From NCBI GenBank assembly GCA_022510605.1, contig JAFLTB010000029.1, forward strand, positions 1-32,382: a stretch of 32,382 nucleotides of DNA. Direction: 5' to 3'. Each line of letters opens with the position of its first letter. The first letter of the stretch is position 1. The DNA is from Lachnospiraceae bacterium. Its GTDB lineage: Bacteria > Bacillota > Clostridia > Lachnospirales > Lachnospiraceae. Positions 14,999-22,965 of this stretch are shown here, piece after piece. The position numbers were made by a program, and so were the translations under genes. The notes under the pieces were generated by a model. It did no database searches. It worked only from the letters and a program-made list of their open reading frames with translations, and was not told where the DNA came from.

Positions 14999-15316
14999 AT
15001 GACGTTTGAAGAAGTATTTCAAAAAGTAAAGGACATGTTTAAGGATACGGATGTGAGCCATATTACAGAACATTTGGCATATCAGTTTAATATTACAGGT
15101 GAAGGAGCCGGCATTTTTTATGTTGAGGTCAAAGAGGGCCAATTACATATTGAGCCCTATGAATATTACGACAGGGATGCTATTTTTATCTGCAAGGCAG
15201 ACACCCTGTTCAAAATTATTTCCGGCAAGACAGACCCGGTACTGGCCTTTACTCTTGGCAAATTAAAGGTAGAGGGAAGCATTGAGCAGGCATTGAAGCT
15301 GAAGGACTTTTTGTAG
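14999..15316 (+). CDS. SCP2 sterol-binding-like domain protein
   Basis: 105 residues, all one SCP2-like domain: ITEHLAYQFNITGEGAGIFY, then VEVKEGQLHIEPYEYYDRDA, IFICKADTLFKIISGKTDPV and LAFTLGKLKVEGSIEQALKL. These proteins bind hydrophobic ligands in a small alpha/beta pocket. In bacteria lacking sterols the ligand is unknown, perhaps fatty acyl or isoprenoid. Cytosolic. The ribosome site is GGTGGTGAAGGG. Confidence 0.85.
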   Translation: MTFEEVFQKVKDMFKDTDVSHITEHLAYQFNITGEGAGIFYVEVKEGQLHIEPYEYYDRDAIFICKADTLFKIISGKTDPVLAFTLGKLKVEGSIEQALKLKDFL

Positions 15317-15372
15317 GAGGAAGGAAGCTGAAAAGCATTCAGAAAAATGGATGAACTATAAGGGAGAAAACT

Positions 15373-15708
15373 ATGGTAAAGGTATATAACTCAGGCAGTT
15401 CACTGGAGACGCAGCAGATTCTGGACACGTTAAAGGAAAATCAAATACCTGCCTACAAAAAGGACATTGGTGCCGGCGGCTATATGGCCATTAGCACAGG
15501 GATGTCCATATCGGGGGCAGATATTTATGTGAGCGAGGAAAAAAGGCAGGAGGCAGAGGAGATTATTGCCGCCATCACAGGCAGTGCCTCCTTGGAATCC
15601 GAGTCTGCAGAGGAGGGGACAGGTAATGATTGGAAACGCCGTCTGTTTGCCTCTGTTATGTTAGTTATAATTTTGGCTGGGATAGTCACAGCGTTGTTTT
15701 TTACATGA
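15373..15708 (+). CDS. DUF2007 domain protein with C-terminal TM helix
   Basis: 111 residues. Residues 1-68 fit DUF2007 (MVKVYNSGSSLETQQILDTL, then AYKKDIGAGGYM, ADIYVSEEKRQEAEEIIA), a small ferredoxin-like fold of unknown role, sometimes called putative signal-transducing. After a Glu/Ser-rich linker a single TM helix (LFASVMLVIILAGIVTALFF) ends the chain, so it is tail anchored with the domain in the cytosol. Follows the SCP2-like gene by 56 nt and may be co-transcribed. Confidence 0.8.
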   Translation: MVKVYNSGSSLETQQILDTLKENQIPAYKKDIGAGGYMAISTGMSISGADIYVSEEKRQEAEEIIAAITGSASLESESAEEGTGNDWKRRLFASVMLVIILAGIVTALFFT

Positions 15709-15798
15709 AGATTTCCCGGCGACTGGCCGATATCCATAATAAGATACGAAACGGGTAAATGGAATTACCTGGACAGGGAAGCAGAAGGAGCTGGTCAT

Positions 15799-16470
15799 AT
15801 GGATATGACGATTCAGCAGGGGTTTGCCACGACAAACCAGAATTTTGACGCTATGATTTCCAGACAGAAGCGTGCGTCGATGTCTAAGGCAAAGGCAGCG
15901 AAAAATAAGAAAAAGAAGGCGCTGAGTTATAGTGCATGGGAAATATCTACCCAATTGATGCGTTCGAATAGTTCTGGTGGTGTTGCACAGATTCTGGTTC
16001 GGGCCAGGGGAAAAGTGCAGCAGATTGAGCGCTACAAGGCTACGGGGGAATACGACAGTGCCGAGATTCGTGCGGCGCTTGCCCATGCCAAGCGGATGGT
16101 AAAATGCGCCCAGAAGAAACTCCGTAATGTGAGAGCCGAAGAGGGAATGGACCAGAAGTGTAAGCAAGGTGGATTTTCAAAAAATATAAGTAAGGAAAAT
16201 GAAGTGAGAGAACTTCTACGGAAGGAACTGCAAAAAATACGTAAACGACATAGAAACGAAGAGCAGGGCGAGATACGGGCGGCAGAACTCCGTTATATAA
16301 AAGAAAAAATCCGGCATCAGGTGGAACAGCAGGAAAATTCCCTGCAACAGGGCATGTCCCTGCAACAGGATATGGGTGCAATGGGAGCAGGCGAGATGCC
16401 GGTAGAAGCAGTTACGGCTGCGGAAGGAATGGACTGTGGGGGAGCTACAGTCGTGGACGTATTGGTGTGA
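15799..16470 (+). CDS. Basic lineage-specific protein of unknown function
   Basis: 223 residues, not assigned to a named domain. The N-terminal half is strongly basic and conserved-looking (SKAKAAKNKKKKALSYSAWE, then LVRARGKVQQIERYKATGEY and EIRAALAHAKRMVKCAQKKL). I know this pattern from Lachnospiraceae hypothetical proteins. The middle is charged and helical, and the tail is Gln/Met/Gly rich. No signal peptide or TM helix. AAGGAG lies 8 nt before the ATG. The next gene starts 23 nt after its stop, so it may share a transcript with the xylanase. Confidence 0.6.
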   Translation: MDMTIQQGFATTNQNFDAMISRQKRASMSKAKAAKNKKKKALSYSAWEISTQLMRSNSSGGVAQILVRARGKVQQIERYKATGEYDSAEIRAALAHAKRMVKCAQKKLRNVRAEEGMDQKCKQGGFSKNISKENEVRELLRKELQKIRKRHRNEEQGEIRAAELRYIKEKIRHQVEQQENSLQQGMSLQQDMGAMGAGEMPVEAVTAAEGMDCGGATVVDVLV

Positions 16471-16493
16471 GAACCAGATGGAGGTATCAGAAT

Positions 16494-19226
16494 ATGAGAG
16501 GAAACACAGTAAAAAAAGGGATGGCGCTGTTATGCGCAATGAGTTTGCTGGTCAGCAGCTTTTTGGCACAGGCAGGGACGCCTGCGGTTCAGGCAAAAAA
16601 GAATAAACCGGTTCTGAGCAAAAAAAAGATTAGCATTGCTGTTGGCGAAACCACAAAAATTAAAGTAAAGAATGCCAAAGGCATGAAGATTAAGTGGAAA
16701 AGCAAGAACAAGAAAATAGCAACAGCGAAAAAGAGCGGTGAATACGCCGTGAAGATAAAGGCAAAAAAGGCAGGAAACACGAAAGTAACTGCGACGATAC
16801 GAAAAGGGAAGAAACGCTATACCTGCACATGCAAGGTAAATGTATCAACGGCTTCTACTGGAATCGGGAAAGAACCATCTGTCACTGGTACACCAGCGAC
16901 GTCGGGGACTAAAAATCCTTCTGTAGATTCGGGAGCGGGAGCATCGAACACGCCGGGTTCTGGAACGACGGCAACACCGACAGCTACGGCTACAGTTGCA
17001 GCCACAGCAACACCGACAGCTACGGTTACAGTTACAGCTACTGCTACAGCTGCAGCTACTGCTACGGCAACACCGACGGCCACCGCTACAGCTACAGCCA
17101 CTGTTCCTCCGGCGCCTACAGTTACGCCGACGCCGGTGGTTTCAGAAAACGCAGTGGAGGGTTCTACGGTAAAAAGTAAATCGGATAATGTGACTGCAAA
17201 GGTGGAAGGCGGAAAGGCCGTAACAGAATTTGCGAAAGCTGCCCAGTATAGCCAGGCAACGTATAATCTGGCGGCCCCGGTTCCACTCAGCAATGTGGAG
17301 AGCGTTCACTATTCTCTGACAGTGGAAGGAACACCGGATTCTGCCTGCTTTAAGTTGTATAATACAGCCGGTTCCGAACTGTCCAAGTTGACAAATTATA
17401 ATAAAAAGACTGGAGAATATAAGATAACTATTCCGGATGAGTTAAAGACAGAGACCGTTGGCGGCTATGCCATTATGACAAACAGTGATATAGAGGGAAC
17501 CCAGAATGCAGTGGTTACGTTGAACAGCCTCACCTTCACCTATTCGGGTGTGTCATCGGCTACGCCGGCGCCAACGAATCCTTCCAATCCAGAAGTGAAT
17601 GAGAATATTACACTTTCCGCTTCCAGCTTCCTGGCCTCAGCTGCTATAAATGGAACTCCGGCATACAATGCCGATGGCAGTGTGACCGTAACAGTGACAC
17701 AGGAATCTGGTGGCGGTGGGATTGCCTTTTACATGGATGCCTCTAAAGGAGCCATGGATTTGAGCAATTATAAGGAAGTGGTGTTCCGGGTATCTGCAAA
17801 TGCGGAAGCGCCGGCCTGCTTTAACTGGTATCAGAAACCAGAGTATTGGAATGGTGCCGCTGTTGCGCTGGGCTATAGTTCCTTTTCTACTACGGAAAAG
17901 ACCTATAGTTACAGTCTCAATGGAGTGACAGGCTGCTATGGCTTTGGTGTCAAATACAACACGTATGGTTCCGATGCGTCCAAAATACCGACGACAGTAA
18001 CCATTACCATTCACTCCATTACGTTGATAAAGGACACCAGAGACATTACGGATGCCACCACCAATTATTCCAAATTGTCAGAACTGGCGGCCCAGTACGG
18101 CTTTAAGATGGGTACAGTAATCAGCAACACTACTGTGAATGACAGTAAGTATAAGAACCTGATGAAATATCATTTTAACAGCCTCACGGCATCCAATGAG
18201 ATGAAAGCCTATTCCATGCTGGATCAGAATGGTTCCAAGTCGGCCTATAAAAATACCGATTCCATGCCGGTATTGAATTTTGGAAATGCGGACAAAATAA
18301 TGGAATTTGCCAAGGAGAATAATATACGGATACGTGGTCATGTGCTGGTATGGGATGCGGGTATGAGCGACTGGTTCTTCCGTGAGGGATATGATACCTC
18401 TAAGGACTATGCTTCCGGGGAGGTCATCAAGAAACGTTTGAAAAATTATATGGAGCAGGTTCTGACCCATTTTGAGGAGAAGTATCCGGGCATCATTTAT
18501 TGCTGGGATGTGGTAAATGAGGCAGTAGGAGACAGCTCCAGCGAATATGCGGCTGGCGATGCCCGTCATGTGAGGACTCTACGAAGCGGTGCAAAGAACA
18601 TGTTCTATGAGACCATTGGCAGGGAGTATGTGGAACTTTCCTTCCAGTATGCCCATGAAATCATAGAGAACTTGAAGCAGAGCAAACCGGATTTGGATAT
18701 TAAGCTGTTTTACAATGATTATAATACCTTTTACCAGGATAAGCGGGATGCGATTTGCGAACTGGTGAAATCCATTAATTCCTATCAGTCCGACGGTAAA
18801 GGAGGATATGTCAAACTGTGTGACGGCGTGGGTATGCAGAGCTATATTGGCGGTTTTGGAACCCAGAACGGCTGTATGAATGATGGCGACATTACCTTGG
18901 TAAAAAATGCCATTGAGAAATTTGCCGGTCTCGGAGTGGAAGTACAGGTGACAGAACTGGCGGTGAGAAATTATCAGAATGATGCGGCTACCTTGGCTAA
19001 ACATGCAGAGTTCTACAAAAAGTTGTTCCAGGTGTATAAGGAGGCAAACTCTGGTTCCCGTAAACCATTGACAGCGGTATGTATCTGGGGTATTGTGGAT
19101 GATCCGGATATGGACCCAACGGATTACAGTTATAAGATGAATGGAACCTGTTGCGGTCTCTTTGATGAAAACTATGGCGTAAAGCCAGCCTTTGTCAGTG
19201 TGCATGATTTGCTTTTAAGAGGATAG
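16494..19226 (+). CDS. Secreted modular GH10 endo-beta-1,4-xylanase
   Basis: 910 residues. Order: signal peptide (1-34, hydrophobic core ALLCAMSLLVSSFLA); lysine-rich Ig-like (Big_2-type) module ~38-117; Thr/Ala/Val/Pro low-complexity linker ~120-216; two beta-rich modules of ~130-140 residues (221-350, 371-512), probably carbohydrate binding but of no family I can name; GH10 catalytic domain ~525-910. WDVVNEAV carries the acid/base Glu676 and VQVTELAVR the nucleophile Glu821. TASNEMK and HVLVWD are further GH10 signatures. It should cleave the xylan backbone outside the cell, with the Ig-like module perhaps holding it in the wall. The start at 16494 is chosen over the GTG at 16467 because GGAGG lies 8 nt before it and the signal peptide begins there. 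Confidence 0.93.
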   Translation: MRGNTVKKGMALLCAMSLLVSSFLAQAGTPAVQAKKNKPVLSKKKISIAVGETTKIKVKNAKGMKIKWKSKNKKIATAKKSGEYAVKIKAKKAGNTKVTATIRKGKKRYTCTCKVNVSTASTGIGKEPSVTGTPATSGTKNPSVDSGAGASNTPGSGTTATPTATATVAATATPTATVTVTATATAAATATATPTATATATATVPPAPTVTPTPVVSENAVEGSTVKSKSDNVTAKVEGGKAVTEFAKAAQYSQATYNLAAPVPLSNVESVHYSLTVEGTPDSACFKLYNTAGSELSKLTNYNKKTGEYKITIPDELKTETVGGYAIMTNSDIEGTQNAVVTLNSLTFTYSGVSSATPAPTNPSNPEVNENITLSASSFLASAAINGTPAYNADGSVTVTVTQESGGGGIAFYMDASKGAMDLSNYKEVVFRVSANAEAPACFNWYQKPEYWNGAAVALGYSSFSTTEKTYSYSLNGVTGCYGFGVKYNTYGSDASKIPTTVTITIHSITLIKDTRDITDATTNYSKLSELAAQYGFKMGTVISNTTVNDSKYKNLMKYHFNSLTASNEMKAYSMLDQNGSKSAYKNTDSMPVLNFGNADKIMEFAKENNIRIRGHVLVWDAGMSDWFFREGYDTSKDYASGEVIKKRLKNYMEQVLTHFEEKYPGIIYCWDVVNEAVGDSSSEYAAGDARHVRTLRSGAKNMFYETIGREYVELSFQYAHEIIENLKQSKPDLDIKLFYNDYNTFYQDKRDAICELVKSINSYQSDGKGGYVKLCDGVGMQSYIGGFGTQNGCMNDGDITLVKNAIEKFAGLGVEVQVTELAVRNYQNDAATLAKHAEFYKKLFQVYKEANSGSRKPLTAVCIWGIVDDPDMDPTDYSYKMNGTCCGLFDENYGVKPAFVSVHDLLLRG
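16965..17130 (+). repeat. Low-complexity Thr/Ala codon repeat in the xylanase linker
   Basis: Tandem degenerate hexamers of the GCTACA/GCTACG type encode alternating Thr-Ala with Val and Pro (residues ~159-204). The tract should be prone to length change by slippage and to serve as a flexible spacer, possibly O-glycosylated. Confidence 0.7.
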
Positions 19227-19233
19227 TATATTA

Positions 19234-19334
19234 AAAACACGAGTTTTCCATCCAATCGACTCGAACCGGCAACGCGAGACGCTATTGCGTCCCGCATTAA
19301 GGTTCTCACTGATTGGATGGAAACTCGTTGTTTT
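19234..19334. repeat. Long nested hairpin A (xylanase terminator with inner element)
   Basis: The outer arms AAACACGAGTTTTCCATCC-AATC (ends 19257) and GATTGGATGGAAACTCGTTG (from 19311) pair over ~22 bp and end in TTTT, as a terminator for the GH10 gene. The 53-nt interior (19258-19310) reads GACTCGAACCGGCAACGC, then a small GACGC/GCGTC hairpin, then GCATTAAGGTTCTCACT. Its flanks recur in reverse orientation in hairpin B. Confidence 0.75.
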
Positions 19335-19424
19335 ATATCCTATTCCTCATTAAATAGCAAAAAAATTTGATGCAAAGTCAAAAAACTAAACTTGATTAGT
19401 GAGAGATAGAGTTACTGAACCCAG

Positions 19425-19494
19425 AAAAACCCACGAATCAGCGAGAACCTTAACGCGAAGCGTTGCCGGTTCGAGTCGATTCGTGGGCTTTTTT
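19425..19494. repeat. Long nested hairpin B (same inner element, inverted)
   Basis: The outer arms AACCCACGAATC (ends 19439) and GATTCGTGGG (from 19478) are followed by CTTTTTT. The 38-nt interior (19440-19477) reads AGCGAGAACCTTAACGC, GAA, GCGTTGCCGGTTCGAGTC. Its reverse complement matches the interior of hairpin A except for the extra ~15 nt there. It sits just past the end of the convergent carB gene and may terminate transcripts from either side. Confidence 0.75.
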
Positions 19495-19503
19495 CCGGCT
19501 TCA

Positions 19504-22500
19504 TCACTTATCGTGAATCTCACTGTGCAGCACTTGAAGGGATTTTATCTCTCCGCTGGTGTGGGATTTTACATAGTGGATGCCTTCTGCCGTGGCTTTG
19601 GCAGCGGCGACGGTGGTCATGTAAGGTATTTTTGCCTTGATGGCCGCTTTACGCAGGTAACTGTCATCGTGAACGCTGTCTTTTCCTACGGGTGAATTGA
19701 CAATTAACTGAATATCGCCGTTGGTAATCATATCCAGTATGTTTGGCCGACCCTCGTACAGTTTCTTGACTTTTTCAGCAGGGATGCCAGCCTCGTGAAT
19801 CAAATCGTATGTGCCGCCAGTGGCAATAATCTGGAAGCCATCCCCGGCAAAGGTTTTGGCAATATCTACAATCTCATCTTTATCCCGCTTATTGACGGAA
19901 ATCAGTACCGTTCCAGATAATGGAAGCTTGGACTGAATCGCCTCCTGAGCCTTGTAAAAGGCTTCGCCATAGGAGTGGGACAGTCCTAGTACCTCGCCAG
20001 TGGAGCGCATTTCCGGTCCCAGGACAGGGTCTACCTCCTGGAACATATTGAATGGGAAGGCCGCTTCCTTAACGCCGTAGTTAGGAATTTCCTGTTCTTT
20101 CAGTTCCAGAATCGGGGAAGGACGTCCTGTCAGTTCCGATGTAATAATGTCAGTGGCAAGAGGCACCATGCGGATATTGCAGACCTTCGATACCAGTGGC
20201 ACGGTACGGGAAGCTCTTGGATTGGCCTCCAGCACATATACCTTTCCGTTTTCAATGGCATACTGCATATTCATCAGACCGCGGACGTGCATTTCCTCCG
20301 CAATTTTTTTCGTGTACTCCTTGATGGTTGCCACATTTTCCGGGGAAATGTGGACGGAAGGAACGATGCAGGCTGAGTCGCCGGAATGGACGCCGGCCAG
20401 CTCAATATGCTCCATAACAGCCGGAACAAAGGCGCTGGTCCCATCACTGATGGCATCTGCTTCACATTCCATGGCATGATTCAGGAACCGGTCTATCAGA
20501 ATTGGGCGGTCTGGAGTAACACCCACTGCCGCATTCATGTATTCAGTCATGCTCTCGTCGTCGTAGACAACTTCCATGCCACGGCCGCCCAGTACATAAG
20601 AAGGACGTACCATAACAGGATAGCCAATGTTTTTGGCTATGGAAATGGCCTCCTCTACCGTGGTGGCCATGCCGGATTCCGGCATTGGAATTTCCAGTTT
20701 GTCCATCATGGCCCGGAACTGGTCGCGGTCTTCTGCCAGGTCAATGACAGAAGGAGAGGTGCCGAGAATTTTCACACCATTCTTTTCCAGTTCTGCCGCC
20801 AGATTCAGAGGTGTCTGTCCACCGAACTGGGCAATAACGCCCAGAGGTTTTTCTTTATTATAAATGCTCAGTACATCCTCCAGGGTCAGAGGCTCGAAAT
20901 ACAACTTATCCGAGGTGTCGTAATCCGTGGACACGGTCTCCGGGTTACAGTTGACAATAATGGTCTCAAAGCCCAGTTTTTTCAGAGCAATAGCGGCGTG
21001 AACACAGCAGTAATCAAACTCGATACCCTGACCGATGCGGTTCGGGCCCCCGCCTAAAATCATAATTTTCGGTTTATCTGTGGATACCGGATTTTTATCC
21101 GGCGCATTGTAGGTGGAGTAGTAGTAAGCACTGTCTTCTGTACCGCTGACGTGGACGCCTTCCCAGGCCTCCTCTACTCCCAGAGCAAGACGGCGTTTGC
21201 GGATATCCTCTTCCGGGATTTCCAGTAACTGGCTCAAATATTTATCGGAAAAACCATCTTTTTTAGCGGTTATTAACAGATCATCTGCTGGCAGGCTGCC
21301 CTGACAGGCAAGAAGGGCTTCCTCCTCCTCTACCAGTTCCTTCATCTGTTCAATGAAAAAGGCTTTTACCTTTGTGCGTTCGTGGATTTCCTCCACAGTT
21401 GCCCCTTTGCGCAGTGCCTCGTACATAATAAAGTGGCGTTCGCTGGAAGGAGTAATCAGAAGTTGGAGAAGCTGTTCCTTTGTCATGGTATCAAAATTTT
21501 TGGCGTGTCCCAGACCATAACGGCCGTTTTCCAGACTGCGGATGGCTTTCTGGAACGCCTCTTTATAGGTCTTGCCAATACTCATGACTTCACCCACGGC
21601 GCGCATCTGGGTTCCCAGTTTGTCCTCCACGCCTTTGAATTTCTCAAAAGCCCAGCGGGCAAATTTAATTACCACATAGTCTCCATCCGGCACATATTTA
21701 TCCAATGTACCGTATTTGCCGCAAGGGATGTCCTTTAAGGTCAGGCCTGTTGCCAGCATGGCAGATACCAGTGCAATAGGAAATCCGGTGGCTTTGGAAG
21801 CCAGGGCAGAAGAACGGGAAGTACGTGGATTAATTTCAATTACGATAATGCGGTCGCTGACCGGGTCATGGGCAAACTGCACGTTGGTGCCGCCAATTAC
21901 CTGCACGGATTCCACAATCTTGTACGCCTGCTCCTGTAATTTTTTCTGGCACTCCTCAGAAATGGTAAGCATAGGTGCGGAGCAGAAAGAATCACCGGTA
22001 TGTACGCCCATAGGGTCGATGTTTTCAATAAAGCATACGGTGATAATATTGTTGTCGGCGTCACGCACAACTTCCAGTTCCAGTTCCTCCCAGCCAAGAA
22101 TGGATTCTTCCACCAGAACCTGTCCCACGAGGCTGGCCTGTAATCCTCTGGCGCATACGGTTTTTAATTCTTCCTTATTATAAACCAGGCCGCCTCCGGC
22201 GCCGCCCATGGTATAGGCAGGACGGAGCACCACCGGGTAACCCAGGCGGTCAGCAATGGACAGCGCTTCTTCTACGCTGTAGGCTACTTCGCTGCGGGCC
22301 ATCTCAATTCCCAGTTTGTCCATGGTTTTTTTGAATTCAATTCGGTCTTCACCCCGCTCGATAGCGTCTACCTGAACACCGATAACTTTTACATTATACT
22401 TATCCAGAATTCCGGCTTTGTTCAGTTCGGAACATAAATTCAGCCCGGACTGGCCGCCGAGATTCGGCAGGAGTGCATCGGGCCGTTCCTTCTCAATAAT

Positions 22501-22728
22501 CTGCTCCAGCCGTTCTACGTTCAGGGGTTCAATATAGGTAACATCCGCCGTCTCCGGGTCGGTCATAATAGTTGCGGGATTGGAATTCACCAGTACAATT
22601 TCATATCCCAGCTTGCGCAGTGCCTTGCAGGCCTGGGTACCGGAATAGTCAAACTCACAGGCCTGTCCGATGACAATGGGACCGGAGCCGATAATCAATA
22701 CCTTGTGAATGTCTGTCCTTTTTGGCAT
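19504..22728 (-). CDS. carB: Carbamoyl-phosphate synthase large subunit
   Basis: 1074 residues, full length for CarB. With CarA it makes carbamoyl phosphate from glutamine-derived ammonia, bicarbonate and two ATP for pyrimidine and arginine synthesis. Both duplicated halves are present: IGSGPIVIGQACEFDYSGTQ at the start, and GGGPNRIGQGIEFDYCCVHA opening the second half. ATP-grasp signatures are EINPRTSRSSALASKATGFP and LEANPRASRTVPLVSKVCNI. The C-terminal ~140 residues are the MGS-like allosteric domain (GTYDLIHEAGIPAEKVKKL). AAAGGAGGG precedes the ATG. No carA is adjacent: the next gene upstream is divergent. Confidence 0.97.
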   Translation of the reverse strand: MPKRTDIHKVLIIGSGPIVIGQACEFDYSGTQACKALRKLGYEIVLVNSNPATIMTDPETADVTYIEPLNVERLEQIIEKERPDALLPNLGGQSGLNLCSELNKAGILDKYNVKVIGVQVDAIERGEDRIEFKKTMDKLGIEMARSEVAYSVEEALSIADRLGYPVVLRPAYTMGGAGGGLVYNKEELKTVCARGLQASLVGQVLVEESILGWEELELEVVRDADNNIITVCFIENIDPMGVHTGDSFCSAPMLTISEECQKKLQEQAYKIVESVQVIGGTNVQFAHDPVSDRIIVIEINPRTSRSSALASKATGFPIALVSAMLATGLTLKDIPCGKYGTLDKYVPDGDYVVIKFARWAFEKFKGVEDKLGTQMRAVGEVMSIGKTYKEAFQKAIRSLENGRYGLGHAKNFDTMTKEQLLQLLITPSSERHFIMYEALRKGATVEEIHERTKVKAFFIEQMKELVEEEEALLACQGSLPADDLLITAKKDGFSDKYLSQLLEIPEEDIRKRRLALGVEEAWEGVHVSGTEDSAYYYSTYNAPDKNPVSTDKPKIMILGGGPNRIGQGIEFDYCCVHAAIALKKLGFETIIVNCNPETVSTDYDTSDKLYFEPLTLEDVLSIYNKEKPLGVIAQFGGQTPLNLAAELEKNGVKILGTSPSVIDLAEDRDQFRAMMDKLEIPMPESGMATTVEEAISIAKNIGYPVMVRPSYVLGGRGMEVVYDDESMTEYMNAAVGVTPDRPILIDRFLNHAMECEADAISDGTSAFVPAVMEHIELAGVHSGDSACIVPSVHISPENVATIKEYTKKIAEEMHVRGLMNMQYAIENGKVYVLEANPRASRTVPLVSKVCNIRMVPLATDIITSELTGRPSPILELKEQEIPNYGVKEAAFPFNMFQEVDPVLGPEMRSTGEVLGLSHSYGEAFYKAQEAIQSKLPLSGTVLISVNKRDKDEIVDIAKTFAGDGFQIIATGGTYDLIHEAGIPAEKVKKLYEGRPNILDMITNGDIQLIVNSPVGKDSVHDDSYLRKAAIKAKIPYMTTVAAAKATAEGIHYVKSHTSGEIKSLQVLHSEIHDK

Positions 22729-22855
22729 AAGAAAATACCCTCCTTTGTTTTCTGTCCTCTTATAATTCCCTATGTTATATTATATAGAAAATAGGAAAAA
22801 CCACAAGGGATTTTTGAAGATTTTCAAAAATATAAATTAACAAATAAAAAAGGTG

Positions 22856-22882
22856 ATTTTAACAAAATATATTTGTTAAAAT
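22856..22882 (+). promoter_or_regulatory. Perfect palindrome upstream of the AlbA_2-type gene
   Basis: ATTTTAACAAA and TTTGTTAAAAT are perfect 11-bp arms around ATATA. It ends 8 nt before a -35-like TTGCAA (22891-22896), which lies 17 nt from TAGCAT (22914-22919). Typical of a regulator site; the binder is unknown. Confidence 0.6.
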
Positions 22883-22965
22883 AAAACTATTTGCAAATTT
22901 TAAACAAGTATGTTAGCATAAAAGCAACAAAGTTAGTAAAATTTTTTCGGTTGGGAGGAATGTAT

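Noticed and set aside
16817-17293. Minus-strand open frame rich in Ala/Val opposite the xylanase linker
   Set aside because: Artifact of the Thr/Ala codon repeat read in reverse.
19440-19480. tRNA gene suggested by GGTTCGAGTC
   Set aside because: No acceptor, D or anticodon arms; the sequence is part of the nested hairpin.
19504-22183. Several open frames on the + strand opposite carB (for example 20386-21057 and 21716-22183)
   Set aside because: Shadows of the carB reading frame, without ribosome sites or recognisable products.
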